Positions 1 to 6,978 of a stretch of 64,000 bases of DNA are shown in pieces. The stretch comes from Tepidimonas taiwanensis. GTDB taxonomy: Bacteria > Pseudomonadota > Gammaproteobacteria > Burkholderiales > Burkholderiaceae_C. Within the stretch, counting starts at the first letter, position 1, and the number at the start of each line of letters is the position of its first letter. The translations under genes and the position numbers were made by a program. Location: assembly GCF_020162115.1 (NCBI RefSeq), contig NZ_CP083911.1:1674001-1738000 (forward strand), given 5' to 3'. The notes under the pieces are model-generated. The model did no database searches and was not told the origin of the DNA. It saw nothing but the letters and a program-made list of their open reading frames with translations.

Positions 1-4
1 CCTA

Positions 5-556
5 ATGAGGCAGTCAACATCGCCGCCGCAGACCACGCTCAGTGAGCGTGTGAGGGAGGCCATGCATGCTGCCGGGATGACGCAGGCCGAGCTTGCTCGT
101 CGCGTTGGTATAGCCCAGCCAAGCGTCAACGATTGGCTATCAGGAAAGACAAAGCGGCTCAAGCTCGAAACAGCAGTCAGGGCAGCAGCAGTGCTTGGAG
201 TGCGCCTTGAATGGCTCGTTTGGGGGAGAGGAAGGCCAAGGGAGGATGACCATGAGCACGACCATCCAAGCGCTGATGAAGGGTCTAACGGCGTAACCAT
301 TCACGCCGCCCTCCCCGTCGTCCTGGACGCCATTGCCGCCTGCCCGCACCGCGACGAGCTGCGCACGCTGCTGGCGCTGCTGGTGGATCACGACGCGCCG
401 GCGTACCGGGCGCGGCTGGCGGAGCTGCTGTCTGCGCCGCCATCAATCCCGCCAGGACTGATCGAGACCAGCGACTTTGCCGGCCCTGCGCCGTCATCCA
501 GCAACCATGATCCAGACAGCCGCCATCGTTCCAGGCAGCGAGAGGCCAGCCGGTGA
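5..556 (+). CDS. XRE-family phage repressor-like regulator
   Basis: A 183-residue protein with an N-terminal XRE/Cro-type helix-turn-helix (about residues 11-70; recognition region around GMTQAELARRVGIAQPSVND). The remainder is low-complexity and has no S24 peptidase domain, so it is shorter than a lambda-type CI and would not be expected to self-cleave. The family binds palindromic operators, and three candidate sites lie at 3206-3268. The ATG is within the window, so the gene is complete. The last 50 bases overlap the start of the HipA-like kinase gene in another frame, which suggests coupled expression. By family it is a prophage repressor or a HipB-like antitoxin; the sequence alone does not decide between them. 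Confidence 0.75.
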   Translation: MRQSTSPPQTTLSERVREAMHAAGMTQAELARRVGIAQPSVNDWLSGKTKRLKLETAVRAAAVLGVRLEWLVWGRGRPREDDHEHDHPSADEGSNGVTIHAALPVVLDAIAACPHRDELRTLLALLVDHDAPAYRARLAELLSAPPSIPPGLIETSDFAGPAPSSSNHDPDSRHRSRQREASR

Positions 557-1232
557 CGGGAGCACCGGCGCTGCGCGCTGCGCGATCATCCTGCCAGACG
601 GCAGCCGGCGCGCAGCCGTGGTCAAGCGGGGCCCCATTGGACAGATTGCCGCCGAGGCATTCGCGGCCTTGCTCTTGCGCGCATGGGGCCTGCCCGTGCC
701 GCAGCCATTCCTGGTGGAGGAAGACCCGCACCCTGCTTTTGCCAGCGCGGACGACGGCTACCCAAGCCTGAAGCAGCGGCTTGGGCTGCACGGCTTGCCG
801 CCAGGCGAGCAAAGGAGCCGCGCGGAATGGGTTGCCTGCCGCATCGCGGTCGGCCTGCGCACAGCGCCGCTGGCCGCTGCCGCAGACGAGGCCATTGCCA
901 ATCACGACCGCAACCTGGGCAACATCCTTTGGGACGGCGCCAGCGAGGCCTGGATCGACCACGCCTACGCGCTGGGCCAGGGCAGCCTGCCAGACGCCAA
1001 CAAGCTGTGCGACATGGCGCGCGCCGTTCAAGCATCGGAGCAGTTGCTTCGCAGCGCCGTGGCCCAGGCGCTGGCGCTCAACCGCGATGCCGTCGAGCTG
1101 GCCGCGCAAGAAGTGCCGACACACCTCGGCGCGCATTCGCTTGCCACCATGGTCAGCCAGCGCATCGCCAACGTGGCAAATGCGCTGATCTCTCGCTTTC
1201 CAACGCCGGATGATTTATTCTCCGGGCCATGA
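507..1232 (+). CDS. HipA-like protein kinase (phage type)
   Basis: A 241-residue protein that looks like a compact HipA_2-type kinase. Visible parts are an N-lobe lysine in AAVVKRG (about K40) followed by a glutamate-bearing helix (AAEAFAALLL), a catalytic loop HDRNLGN (about residues 133-139) and a metal-binding IDH motif (about 150-152). HipA kinases phosphorylate proteins such as aminoacyl-tRNA synthetases and act as persistence toxins or phage-defence effectors. I place the start at ATG 507 rather than an in-frame upstream start at 477, because the protein motif pattern begins there. The gene overlaps the XRE gene by 50 bases and the next gene by 4 bases (ATGA), so the three are probably one operon. 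The pairing of XRE with a HipA-like kinase recalls hipBA, but placed at a prophage immunity region. Confidence 0.65.
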   Translation: MIQTAAIVPGSERPAGDGSTGAARCAIILPDGSRRAAVVKRGPIGQIAAEAFAALLLRAWGLPVPQPFLVEEDPHPAFASADDGYPSLKQRLGLHGLPPGEQRSRAEWVACRIAVGLRTAPLAAAADEAIANHDRNLGNILWDGASEAWIDHAYALGQGSLPDANKLCDMARAVQASEQLLRSAVAQALALNRDAVELAAQEVPTHLGAHSLATMVSQRIANVANALISRFPTPDDLFSGP

Positions 1233-2080
1233 GCGAGATCATCGACGACATCCGCAACGCCCCCATGCACGCCTGGCGGCCGCTCTTTTGGGAGCCGGTG
1301 GCCGACACCGGCGAGCGCATCATGGTGGGCGTGGTGCACGCCTACGGCGGCCAGGGTGCGGCTGCGCGACTGATCCGCGACGACGTGCTGGACTGCCTGT
1401 ACGGCAAGGCCAGCAGCGGCGTTCGCAACCTGCTGGATGCCGCCCTGGAGATGTATGCCGAGATGGCCAAGGCCGGCCCGCTCGACGCCATCGAGCACCC
1501 CGTCCTGGGGCTGCACCCTGGGCCCCTGCGCTGCACGGCAGCGCGCAACGTCAATGAGCTGCTGCACACTGCAGCGCTGCTCTACAGCAGCCTGGCCAAC
1601 CTGGACAAGCTCGACGAGATGGAAGAGGCCGACGTGCCGCAGCAGGAAGAGATCGGGCGGCGCTTTGGCACCGAGGTACGCGACGAGGTGCTGCGCCTGC
1701 GGCCTGATCTGGCCCCAGGGTTCGGCCAGGGCGGCGAGCTGGTGCCCGGCGGGCAGCGCGTGCGCTTTGGCTACTTCAGCCCCAAGGCCGTGCTGCACTT
1801 CACGGTGCTGCACCCTGTGCGCATCCCGGCTTCGCTGCGCGATGCGCGGGCGCGGCTGTTTGAGCTGCAACGCGCACGCGATGTGGCCGGCATCGAGCGC
1901 GCCGCGCTGATTGCTGCTGTGCCGCGCGACGACGACCCGATGCTGGGCCCCAAGCAGCGCGAGGCGCTGCGCGCCAGCCGCGCCGAGATCGAGCGCGAGG
2001 CCGATTCCGTTGGCATGCGCTGGCACGCCGTGCACAACGCGGCCGAAGGAGCCGTGCGCGTCATCGAGACGGCTGGATGA
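1229..2080 (+). CDS. Uncharacterised partner of the HipA-like kinase
   Basis: A 283-residue soluble protein that I do not recognise by name. Its start overlaps the stop of the kinase gene (ATGA), so translation is probably coupled. The N-terminal region includes GERIMVGVVHAYGG, which is reminiscent of the small DUF3037 proteins often encoded next to HipA_2 kinases, but the protein is more than twice as long and I do not claim membership. No signal peptide, membrane segment or catalytic motif is evident. The C-terminal third is charged and probably helical. Its conserved position suggests a kinase modulator or substrate. Confidence 0.6.
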   Translation: MSEIIDDIRNAPMHAWRPLFWEPVADTGERIMVGVVHAYGGQGAAARLIRDDVLDCLYGKASSGVRNLLDAALEMYAEMAKAGPLDAIEHPVLGLHPGPLRCTAARNVNELLHTAALLYSSLANLDKLDEMEEADVPQQEEIGRRFGTEVRDEVLRLRPDLAPGFGQGGELVPGGQRVRFGYFSPKAVLHFTVLHPVRIPASLRDARARLFELQRARDVAGIERAALIAAVPRDDDPMLGPKQREALRASRAEIEREADSVGMRWHAVHNAAEGAVRVIETAG

Positions 2081-2153
2081 CGCTGTAACCGCGCCGCCAC
2101 CAACCCGCCCGCCGAGGCTGGCTTCTGGTGCTGCGCGCCTATACAATGCCACC

Positions 2154-3044
2154 ATGGGTGCCTTCCGCATCACCTACGACGGTCCGGCGCTTCAGGCGCA
2201 CACCATGGACGTGCGCGACCTGGCTCCCGCCTTGCTGGCGCTGGGCGACTTGTGCGAAGAGTCAGGCCGCGCGCTGTTTGGCGAGTCGTTGCGTGTGCGG
2301 GTGGATGTGCGGGCGAGCTTTCGCACCGGCAGCTTTGGCATCGATTTGTCGGTCTCGACCCAGCTTGCGCAACAGCTCATCACGTGGCTGTCTGGCGATG
2401 GCGCCACGGCGTTTGCCAACGCCAAGACCATCCTGGAGGTCATTGGCGTGGGTGGGGCTGGGCTGATCGGGCTGATACAGTGGCTGCGCGGGCGCCGGAT
2501 CACGCGCGTGGAGACGACACCCAAAGGCCGCCGCCTGACAGTGGAGGACGGCGACATCGCCGTGGTGGAAGAGCGCGTGATCGTGCTGTTTCAGCGCCGT
2601 GCGGTGCGCGAGGCGCTGGCCAAGGTGGTCGAACCTATCGAGCGCGATGGCATCGAACGTCTTGCGCTTGGGGATGACGAGCGCATCAGCGTCACGATCG
2701 AGCGCGCGCAGGCACCGTGGTTCCACGCGCCGCCGCCCGAGGATGTGCTGCTGATGGAGGAGGTGCGCACGATCGCCTTTTCCATCGTGAGCCTGTCGTT
2801 CCGCGAGGACAACAAGTGGCGCTTGCACGATGGGCAAAACGCCGTCTTCGTGACCATGGCCGACCGTGACTTCCTCGCCCGCGTGGACCGCAACCTGGTG
2901 CGCTTTGCCAAGGGCGACATCCTGCTGGCCGAAACCCGCGTCACGCAGTGGCAAACGGCGCACGGACTGCGCACGGAATACACCATCGCGCGCGTGCTGG
3001 AGCATCGCCAGGGCGCAGCGCAGATCGAGCTGCCGCTGGCGTAA
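2154..3044 (+). CDS. Conserved hypothetical protein with one central membrane segment
   Basis: A 296-residue protein of unknown function. Residues 1-80 form a soluble domain (FRITYDGPALQ..., SLRVRVDVRA). Residues about 92-110 are hydrophobic and glycine-rich (ILEVIGVGGAGLIGLIQW), which fits a single transmembrane helix. The remaining ~185 residues are soluble and beta-rich. I choose ATG 2154 because an in-frame upstream extension to 1911 would run through the previous gene. A -10-like hexamer TACAAT (2142-2147) sits 7 nt before the ATG and there is no Shine-Dalgarno, so the mRNA may be leaderless. It is the last gene before a strong terminator. A membrane-anchored lysogeny (exclusion-type) role is possible but only inferred. 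Confidence 0.65.
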   Translation: MGAFRITYDGPALQAHTMDVRDLAPALLALGDLCEESGRALFGESLRVRVDVRASFRTGSFGIDLSVSTQLAQQLITWLSGDGATAFANAKTILEVIGVGGAGLIGLIQWLRGRRITRVETTPKGRRLTVEDGDIAVVEERVIVLFQRRAVREALAKVVEPIERDGIERLALGDDERISVTIERAQAPWFHAPPPEDVLLMEEVRTIAFSIVSLSFREDNKWRLHDGQNAVFVTMADRDFLARVDRNLVRFAKGDILLAETRVTQWQTAHGLRTEYTIARVLEHRQGAAQIELPLA

Positions 3045-3140
3045 CGACAGTCCCAGCGCCACGGCTCGGCGCTGAATCTTTCAGCCGCCACTTTCACCCA
3101 GGCCGCCCCACACCCAACGCCAGCGCGCCATCCACTCCAA

Positions 3141-3164
3141 CCCGCCCCCCGAGGCGGGTTTTTT
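3141..3164 (+). terminator. Intrinsic terminator after the repressor/kinase operon
   Basis: A perfect 6-bp stem CCCGCC (3141-3146) / GGCGGG (3153-3158) with a 6-nt loop is followed by six T residues (3159-3164). It lies 97 bases after the last gene of the upstream group and before the operator/promoter region. Confidence 0.8.
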
Positions 3165-3205
3165 GTTGCCTGCGTCAGCGGGCCGGTGTTGCAGGAAGGC
3201 GACGG

Positions 3206-3272
3206 TTAGGGTTTTCCCTTACTCATGCACTAAGGTTTACCTATTGACTTGATGTTAGGTGTTGCCTATACT
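3206..3272 (+). promoter_or_regulatory. Strong sigma-70 promoter overlapped by three repressor-type operators
   Basis: The promoter is TTGACT (3244-3249), a 17-bp spacer, and TATACT (3267-3272). Three imperfect palindromes of the form AGG-N-CCT lie at 3206-3221 (TTAGGGTTTTCCCTTA), 3231-3243 (TAAGGTTTACCTA) and 3256-3268 (TAGGTGTTGCCTA region). Their centres are spaced about 24 bp apart, two to three helical turns, as in lambdoid operator triplets. The second overlaps the upstream edge of the -35 and the third covers the spacer and -10. The half-sites differ in spacing (4 to 6 nt), so the exact binding motif is uncertain. Most likely this is the target of the phage repressor controlling the early operon. 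Confidence 0.7.
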
Positions 3273-3278
3273 TCCCTC

Positions 3279-3528
3279 AACGCCAGCACTCACGCGCTGG
3301 CGCACCGGCCAGATGGTCAACCGGCGGCCCCATGCTCGGGGTCGGGAAGGGCGCAAAGGCCCGAGGTGCCATGAAGGTGCTGCCCCCGCACCGCCAAGGA
3401 TGGGGCGACTGGCCTGGGAGCCGCTGCAAGACGCGGGAAGAGCTCAGGCGCCAAACCAAAGGGCGGCACGCCGTCCTTTGACTTGGGGTCGTCGGGACCT
3501 TGCCCGCCGGGCTGGCGGGCTTTTTTTT
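3279..3528 (+). ncRNA. Candidate structured phage leader RNA, unassigned family
   Basis: A region of about 250 nt between a strong promoter and an intrinsic terminator, with no plausible gene of its own. It opens with a perfect 7-bp hairpin at the predicted 5' end (3281-3287/3296-3302). It continues with hairpins at 3326-3331/3338-3343, 3342-3346/3360-3364 and 3376-3380/3388-3392. A long hairpin follows at 3451-3466/3471-3486 (14 pairs, 4-nt loop), then a short one at 3487-3499, and finally the terminator. The next gene starts 13 nt after the T-run, so this RNA is either a stand-alone small RNA or a leader that gates the early operon by antitermination. I cannot match it to a known RNA family from memory. 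Confidence 0.5.
3502..3528 (+). terminator. Intrinsic terminator in the leader of the early operon
   Basis: Perfect 7-bp stem GCCCGCC (3502-3508) / GGCGGGC (3514-3520), 5-nt loop, then eight T residues (3521-3528). The Shine-Dalgarno of the next gene begins two bases later, so any transcript of the downstream operon from the 3244 promoter must read through it. Confidence 0.85.
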
Positions 3529-3540
3529 CAGGAGGCCGAG

Positions 3541-3891
3541 ATGTACGAGTACGAGCACGGGGCGTATGACAGGTTTCTGGATCGCCAGTTGGACGAGTAC
3601 TGCGTCCAGTACGAGCCGCGCGACGGCTTGTACGAGGCGCTCATCGAGCTGGGGCCGATCAGCGCCCTGATGCGCTATACGGTGCGCGGCGGCGTGCCGA
3701 ACGAAGTGGTCGGCATCTTCTTGGATGACGCCTGGTGCGAGCGCACCAACCAGCTTGAGCTGGTGGAGATCACCGGCATTGTCGAGATGCCGGATCACGC
3801 CCTTCTAGCCATGGCCGACCCGGCACGAGACGCGCTACTGCAGCGCATCGACTTCGAAGTCGAGGACTACGACGGGCCGAATGACTACTGA
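3541..3891 (+). CDS. Phage hypothetical protein, first gene of the early operon
   Basis: A 116-residue acidic protein (many D/E and Y residues, for example EYEHGAYDRF and DFEVEDYDGPNDY) with no recognised domain. ATG 3541 is fixed by a full AGGAGG Shine-Dalgarno at 3530-3535 with a 5-base spacer. The reading frame is open back to 3259, but that extension lies inside the structured leader and terminator and is rejected. Small acidic early phage proteins often inhibit host functions; nothing here proves that. Confidence 0.65.
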   Translation: MYEYEHGAYDRFLDRQLDEYCVQYEPRDGLYEALIELGPISALMRYTVRGGVPNEVVGIFLDDAWCERTNQLELVEITGIVEMPDHALLAMADPARDALLQRIDFEVEDYDGPNDY

Positions 3892-3959
3892 CACGGCAAC
3901 AAGCCCGGCCGGCGCGCAGCGGCCGGGGCAGGTCAACCTCAACCTTATAAGGAAGTGCC

Positions 3960-4235
3960 ATGGGTGAAAACGCAAACCTCGGGGCATCCCGCCCAACCCT
4001 GCCCCGCCCGGCGCGCACCGTGCCGCCCTACCACACCGGCAAGGTGCAGATCGGCATCGCCTACGTGTCGCGCCAGCGGCCGGATCACGACCGCGACGCG
4101 CTGCGCTTGCAAGAGGCGCTGCTGCGTGCGCACCTGCAACAGCAGCGCAGCTACGACATCGACGGCGTGCTGATCGCCGCCTGCATCGTCATCGCCCTGC
4201 TGGCGCTGGTGCTGGCCGGACCCATTGCGGGCTGA
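3960..4235 (+). CDS. Small phage protein with C-terminal membrane helix
   Basis: A 91-residue protein. The first ~60 residues are basic and probably soluble. The C-terminal ~22 residues (VLIAACIVIALLALVLAG) form one clear transmembrane helix, so it is likely a tail-anchored inner-membrane protein. The start is supported by a purine-rich Shine-Dalgarno (AAGGAAG) upstream. No family recognised. Confidence 0.6.
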   Translation: MGENANLGASRPTLPRPARTVPPYHTGKVQIGIAYVSRQRPDHDRDALRLQEALLRAHLQQQRSYDIDGVLIAACIVIALLALVLAGPIAG

Positions 4236-4262
4236 TCGCCCGCACCACCCAAGGAGCAAACC

Positions 4263-4682
4263 ATGACCGCAGTGCTCAAACCCATCTCCACCACCGACCC
4301 GCTGACCGACGCCGTGCAGGCGCTCATCGATGCCAAGCGCGATGAAGACTTTGCGCGCAAGCGCCGCATCGAGGCCGAGGAGCGCATCGCCGCGCTGGCC
4401 AATTTCAACAAGGAAGAAGGCAGCCAGACCATTGAGGCCGGCGGCGTCAAGGTGACGCTGACTGCGCGTCTCAACTACGCCTGCGAAGACCCGCAGGCGC
4501 TGGCCGCCGCGTGCGCGGCAGCGGGCGCGCCCGCCAGCATGATCCCGGTCAAGACCGTGGTGGAGCTCGACGCCACCGGCGCGAAGTGGCTGCGCGCCCA
4601 CGAGCCCGAATACTGGGCGCGTGTGCTGGCCCCGCACATCACTGTGAAACCGGCCAAGACCAGCGTGGCTGTGAAGGTGTGA
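4263..4682 (+). CDS. Phage hypothetical protein upstream of the Sak4-like ATPase
   Basis: A 139-residue protein with an N-terminal helical, charged region (ALIDAKRDEDFARKRRIEAE) followed by a compact mixed domain. Proteins of this shape (AL..R..A...RI.AE..IA.L....EGSQT) commonly precede phage single-strand annealing ATPases, and here the Sak4-like gene follows after 4 bases. The start follows GGAGCAAACC. No enzymatic motif is visible. Possibly an accessory factor of phage recombination. Confidence 0.65.
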   Translation: MTAVLKPISTTDPLTDAVQALIDAKRDEDFARKRRIEAEERIAALANFNKEEGSQTIEAGGVKVTLTARLNYACEDPQALAAACAAAGAPASMIPVKTVVELDATGAKWLRAHEPEYWARVLAPHITVKPAKTSVAVKV

Positions 4683-4686
4683 CGCC

Positions 4687-5415
4687 ATGGCCATCAAGCT
4701 CACCACCACCGCGCAAGCCGCGCGCGACAACGGCATCAAGGTCCTGGTGCACGGCCCGGCTGGCGCCGGCAAGACCACGCTGTGCGCCACCACCGGCGAG
4801 CCAACGGTGATCATCAGCGCGGAGGCGGGGCTGCTGTCCCTGCGCGGGCACGACATCCCGGTGATCGAGGTCGGCAGCATCGAGGACGTGCACGAGGCGT
4901 ACCGCTTCGTGGCGGAAAGCGCCGAGGCGCGCGATTTCCGCTGGGTGTGCCTGGACAGCATCAGCGAGATCGCCGAGGTCGTGCTGGCGCGCGAGAAAGC
5001 CGGCGCCAAAGACCCGCGCCAAGCCTACGGCGCACTGGCCGACCAGATGGGGGGGCTCATCCGCGCGTTCCGCGACCTGCCAGGGCGCAATGTCTACATG
5101 TCCTGCAAGCAAGCGCGCCAGCAGGACGCCGCGACCGGCGCGACGCTGTACTTCCCGAGCCTGCCTGGGCAGATGCTGGGGCAGGGCATCGCCTACTTCT
5201 TCGACTTCGTGTTCGCGCTGCGCGTGGAGCGCGACCAGGGAGGCAACGTGACGCGCTGGCTGCAGACCGGGCGCGACTTCACGCACGAGGCCAAAGACCG
5301 CTCCGGCGCGCTGGCCATGTTCGAGCCGCCGGACCTTGGCGCCATCGCACACAAGGTGCGTGCCTCCATCTCTCAAGCCGACGCCGCCCCGGCCTTTGCG
5401 GCGGCCAACACCTGA
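4687..5415 (+). CDS. Sak4-like RecA-fold ATPase (phage recombination)
   Basis: A 242-residue P-loop ATPase with Walker A GPAGAGKTT (about residues 23-31), a Walker B-like segment ending in WVCLDSIS, and the overall size of AAA_24/Sak4 phage proteins. Sak4 proteins are RecA/Rad51-like single-strand annealing proteins that, with an SSB-like partner, promote phage homologous recombination. The next gene, a DUF669 protein, and the nuclease after it are the usual partners. The ATG follows the previous stop by 4 bases. Confidence 0.8.
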   Translation: MAIKLTTTAQAARDNGIKVLVHGPAGAGKTTLCATTGEPTVIISAEAGLLSLRGHDIPVIEVGSIEDVHEAYRFVAESAEARDFRWVCLDSISEIAEVVLAREKAGAKDPRQAYGALADQMGGLIRAFRDLPGRNVYMSCKQARQQDAATGATLYFPSLPGQMLGQGIAYFFDFVFALRVERDQGGNVTRWLQTGRDFTHEAKDRSGALAMFEPPDLGAIAHKVRASISQADAAPAFAAANT

Positions 5416-5428
5416 AAGGAAGCCGATC

Positions 5429-5911
5429 ATGGCCCAAATCATGTTCGACGCGACGCAAGTCGCCCCGCAAGAATCGCTCTCGCCCATCCCGGCCGGAACG
5501 TACCTGGCGCACATCATCGATTCCGAGGTGCGCCCCCTCAAAAGCGGAATGGGGCAAGCCCTGGCGCTGACCTTCGAGGTGCTGGACGGCCCCTACCGTG
5601 GCCGCAAGGTGTTCACCCAGCTCAACGTCCAGCACCGTGGAAGCCCCGATGCCGAGCGCATCGCGCAGGCGCAGCTCTCGGCGCTGTGCCATGCCACCGG
5701 CGTGCTCAAGCTCTCCGACAGCACGCAGCTGCACATGAAGCCTGTGCGCATCCGCGTCAAGGTCCGCAAGGACGAAAGCGGCCAGTACGGCGACCGCAAC
5801 GAAGTGACCGGCTACGAGGCCGCGCAAGGGGTGGCCATTCCCTCGATGCCAGTCGCCGCGCAGCCTGCCGCGCCAGCCGCAACTCCGCCCTGGGCCAAGC
5901 GCGCAGCTTGA
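5429..5911 (+). CDS. DUF669 phage protein, probable ssDNA-binding partner
   Basis: A 160-residue protein beginning MAQIMFDATQ with the DUF669 pattern: N-terminal PIPAGTYLAHIIDSEVRPLK, then LTFEVLDGPYRGRKVF and a disordered alanine/proline C-terminus ending PPWAKRAA. The acidic C-terminal tail typical of SSB is absent. DUF669 proteins travel with phage recombination ATPases and are thought to bind single-stranded DNA. The start has an AAAGGAAG Shine-Dalgarno; an in-frame extension upstream to 5336 overlaps the ATPase gene and is rejected. Confidence 0.8.
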   Translation: MAQIMFDATQVAPQESLSPIPAGTYLAHIIDSEVRPLKSGMGQALALTFEVLDGPYRGRKVFTQLNVQHRGSPDAERIAQAQLSALCHATGVLKLSDSTQLHMKPVRIRVKVRKDESGQYGDRNEVTGYEAAQGVAIPSMPVAAQPAAPAATPPWAKRAA

Positions 5912-5916
5912 CCGCC

Positions 5917-6978
5917 ATGGCCAGCATCCCGCAACCCGCTCACGCCACCGTGCAGGCCATCTACCGCCTGCACGAGCAGCGCGAGGCGCAGGCCGGCCAC
6001 CGGCCGCACCTGGGGGCCAGCCTGATCGGGCATCCATGCGCGCGTTACTTGTGGCTGTCTTGGCGCTGGGCCGACAAGGAAGCCTTCGACGGGCGCATGC
6101 TGCGTCTGTTCGAGGCCGGCCGGCAGTTCGAGCAGCGCATCGTCGGTGAGCTGCGCGCCATCGGCGTGCAGGTTACCGATGTTGATGAGCAAGGACGCCA
6201 GTGGCGCGTGTCCGACCACGGCGGGCACTTTGCCGGCAGCCTCGACGGTGCGGCGCTGGGCCTGCCGGAAGCGCCGGCCACCTGGCACGTGCTCGAGTTC
6301 AAAACCCACAACGCCAAGAGCTTTGAAGAGCTGAAGGCAAAAGGAGTGCGTGATGCCAAGCCCATGCACTACGCGCAGATGCAGGTGTACATGGGGCTGA
6401 CCGGCATGACGCGCGCGATGTACATCGCCGAGAACAAGAACACCAGCGAGCTCTACAGCGAGCGCGTGGAGTTTGACGCCGTGGCGTTCGAGCGCCTGCG
6501 CGCGCGGGCCTTGTCCATCATCGAGTCGCCTGAGCCGCCGCCGCGCATCTCCAGCGACCCCGCATGGTGGCAATGCAAGACCTGCGCGATGCACGGGCTG
6601 TGCCACGGCGAGCAAGCGCCGCTGGTCAACTGCCGCACCTGCGCACATTCCACGCCCGTTCCGGACGGTAAAGGCGGCTGGAAGTGCGAGCTACGCAACA
6701 CGGCAATCGACATCAGCCGCCAGCACGCCGGCTGCGACGGGCACCGCTACATCCCGCTGCTGCTCGAGCGCATCGGCGAGCAAGTGGACGCCACGGCAGA
6801 GCCGGACGGCAACGCCGCCGTGCGCTACCGCACGCCAGACGGCGGCGAGTTCGTCAACGGCGCGCCACCGCACTTTGCCAGCCGCGAAATCCGGGCCGCG
6901 CAGCACAAGGTCATGCTGGCCGATGCTGAGGTGCAAAAGGTCAAGGCCGAATGGCCAGGCGCGGAGGTGGTGGCATGA
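5917..6978 (+). CDS. PD-(D/E)XK phage exonuclease with Cys-rich C-terminal part
   Basis: A 353-residue Cas4/RecB-like nuclease. The N-terminal half carries the motif sequence GSLDG ... HVLEFKTHNAKSF, matching the D ... ExK core, with a later helix MHYAQMQVYMGLTG carrying the usual Q. The C-terminal half has cysteines in CKTCAMHGLCHG and CRTCAHS ... CELR, probably binding metal or an Fe-S cluster. By family it degrades DNA ends for annealing by the neighbouring recombination proteins. The gene starts 5 bases after the DUF669 gene and overlaps the helicase start by 4 bases. Confidence 0.8.
   Translation: MASIPQPAHATVQAIYRLHEQREAQAGHRPHLGASLIGHPCARYLWLSWRWADKEAFDGRMLRLFEAGRQFEQRIVGELRAIGVQVTDVDEQGRQWRVSDHGGHFAGSLDGAALGLPEAPATWHVLEFKTHNAKSFEELKAKGVRDAKPMHYAQMQVYMGLTGMTRAMYIAENKNTSELYSERVEFDAVAFERLRARALSIIESPEPPPRISSDPAWWQCKTCAMHGLCHGEQAPLVNCRTCAHSTPVPDGKGGWKCELRNTAIDISRQHAGCDGHRYIPLLLERIGEQVDATAEPDGNAAVRYRTPDGGEFVNGAPPHFASREIRAAQHKVMLADAEVQKVKAEWPGAEVVA

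Noticed and set aside
3259..3540. In-frame N-terminal extension of the gene at 3541
   Set aside because: It lies within the structured leader and terminator, while ATG 3541 has a perfect AGGAGG.
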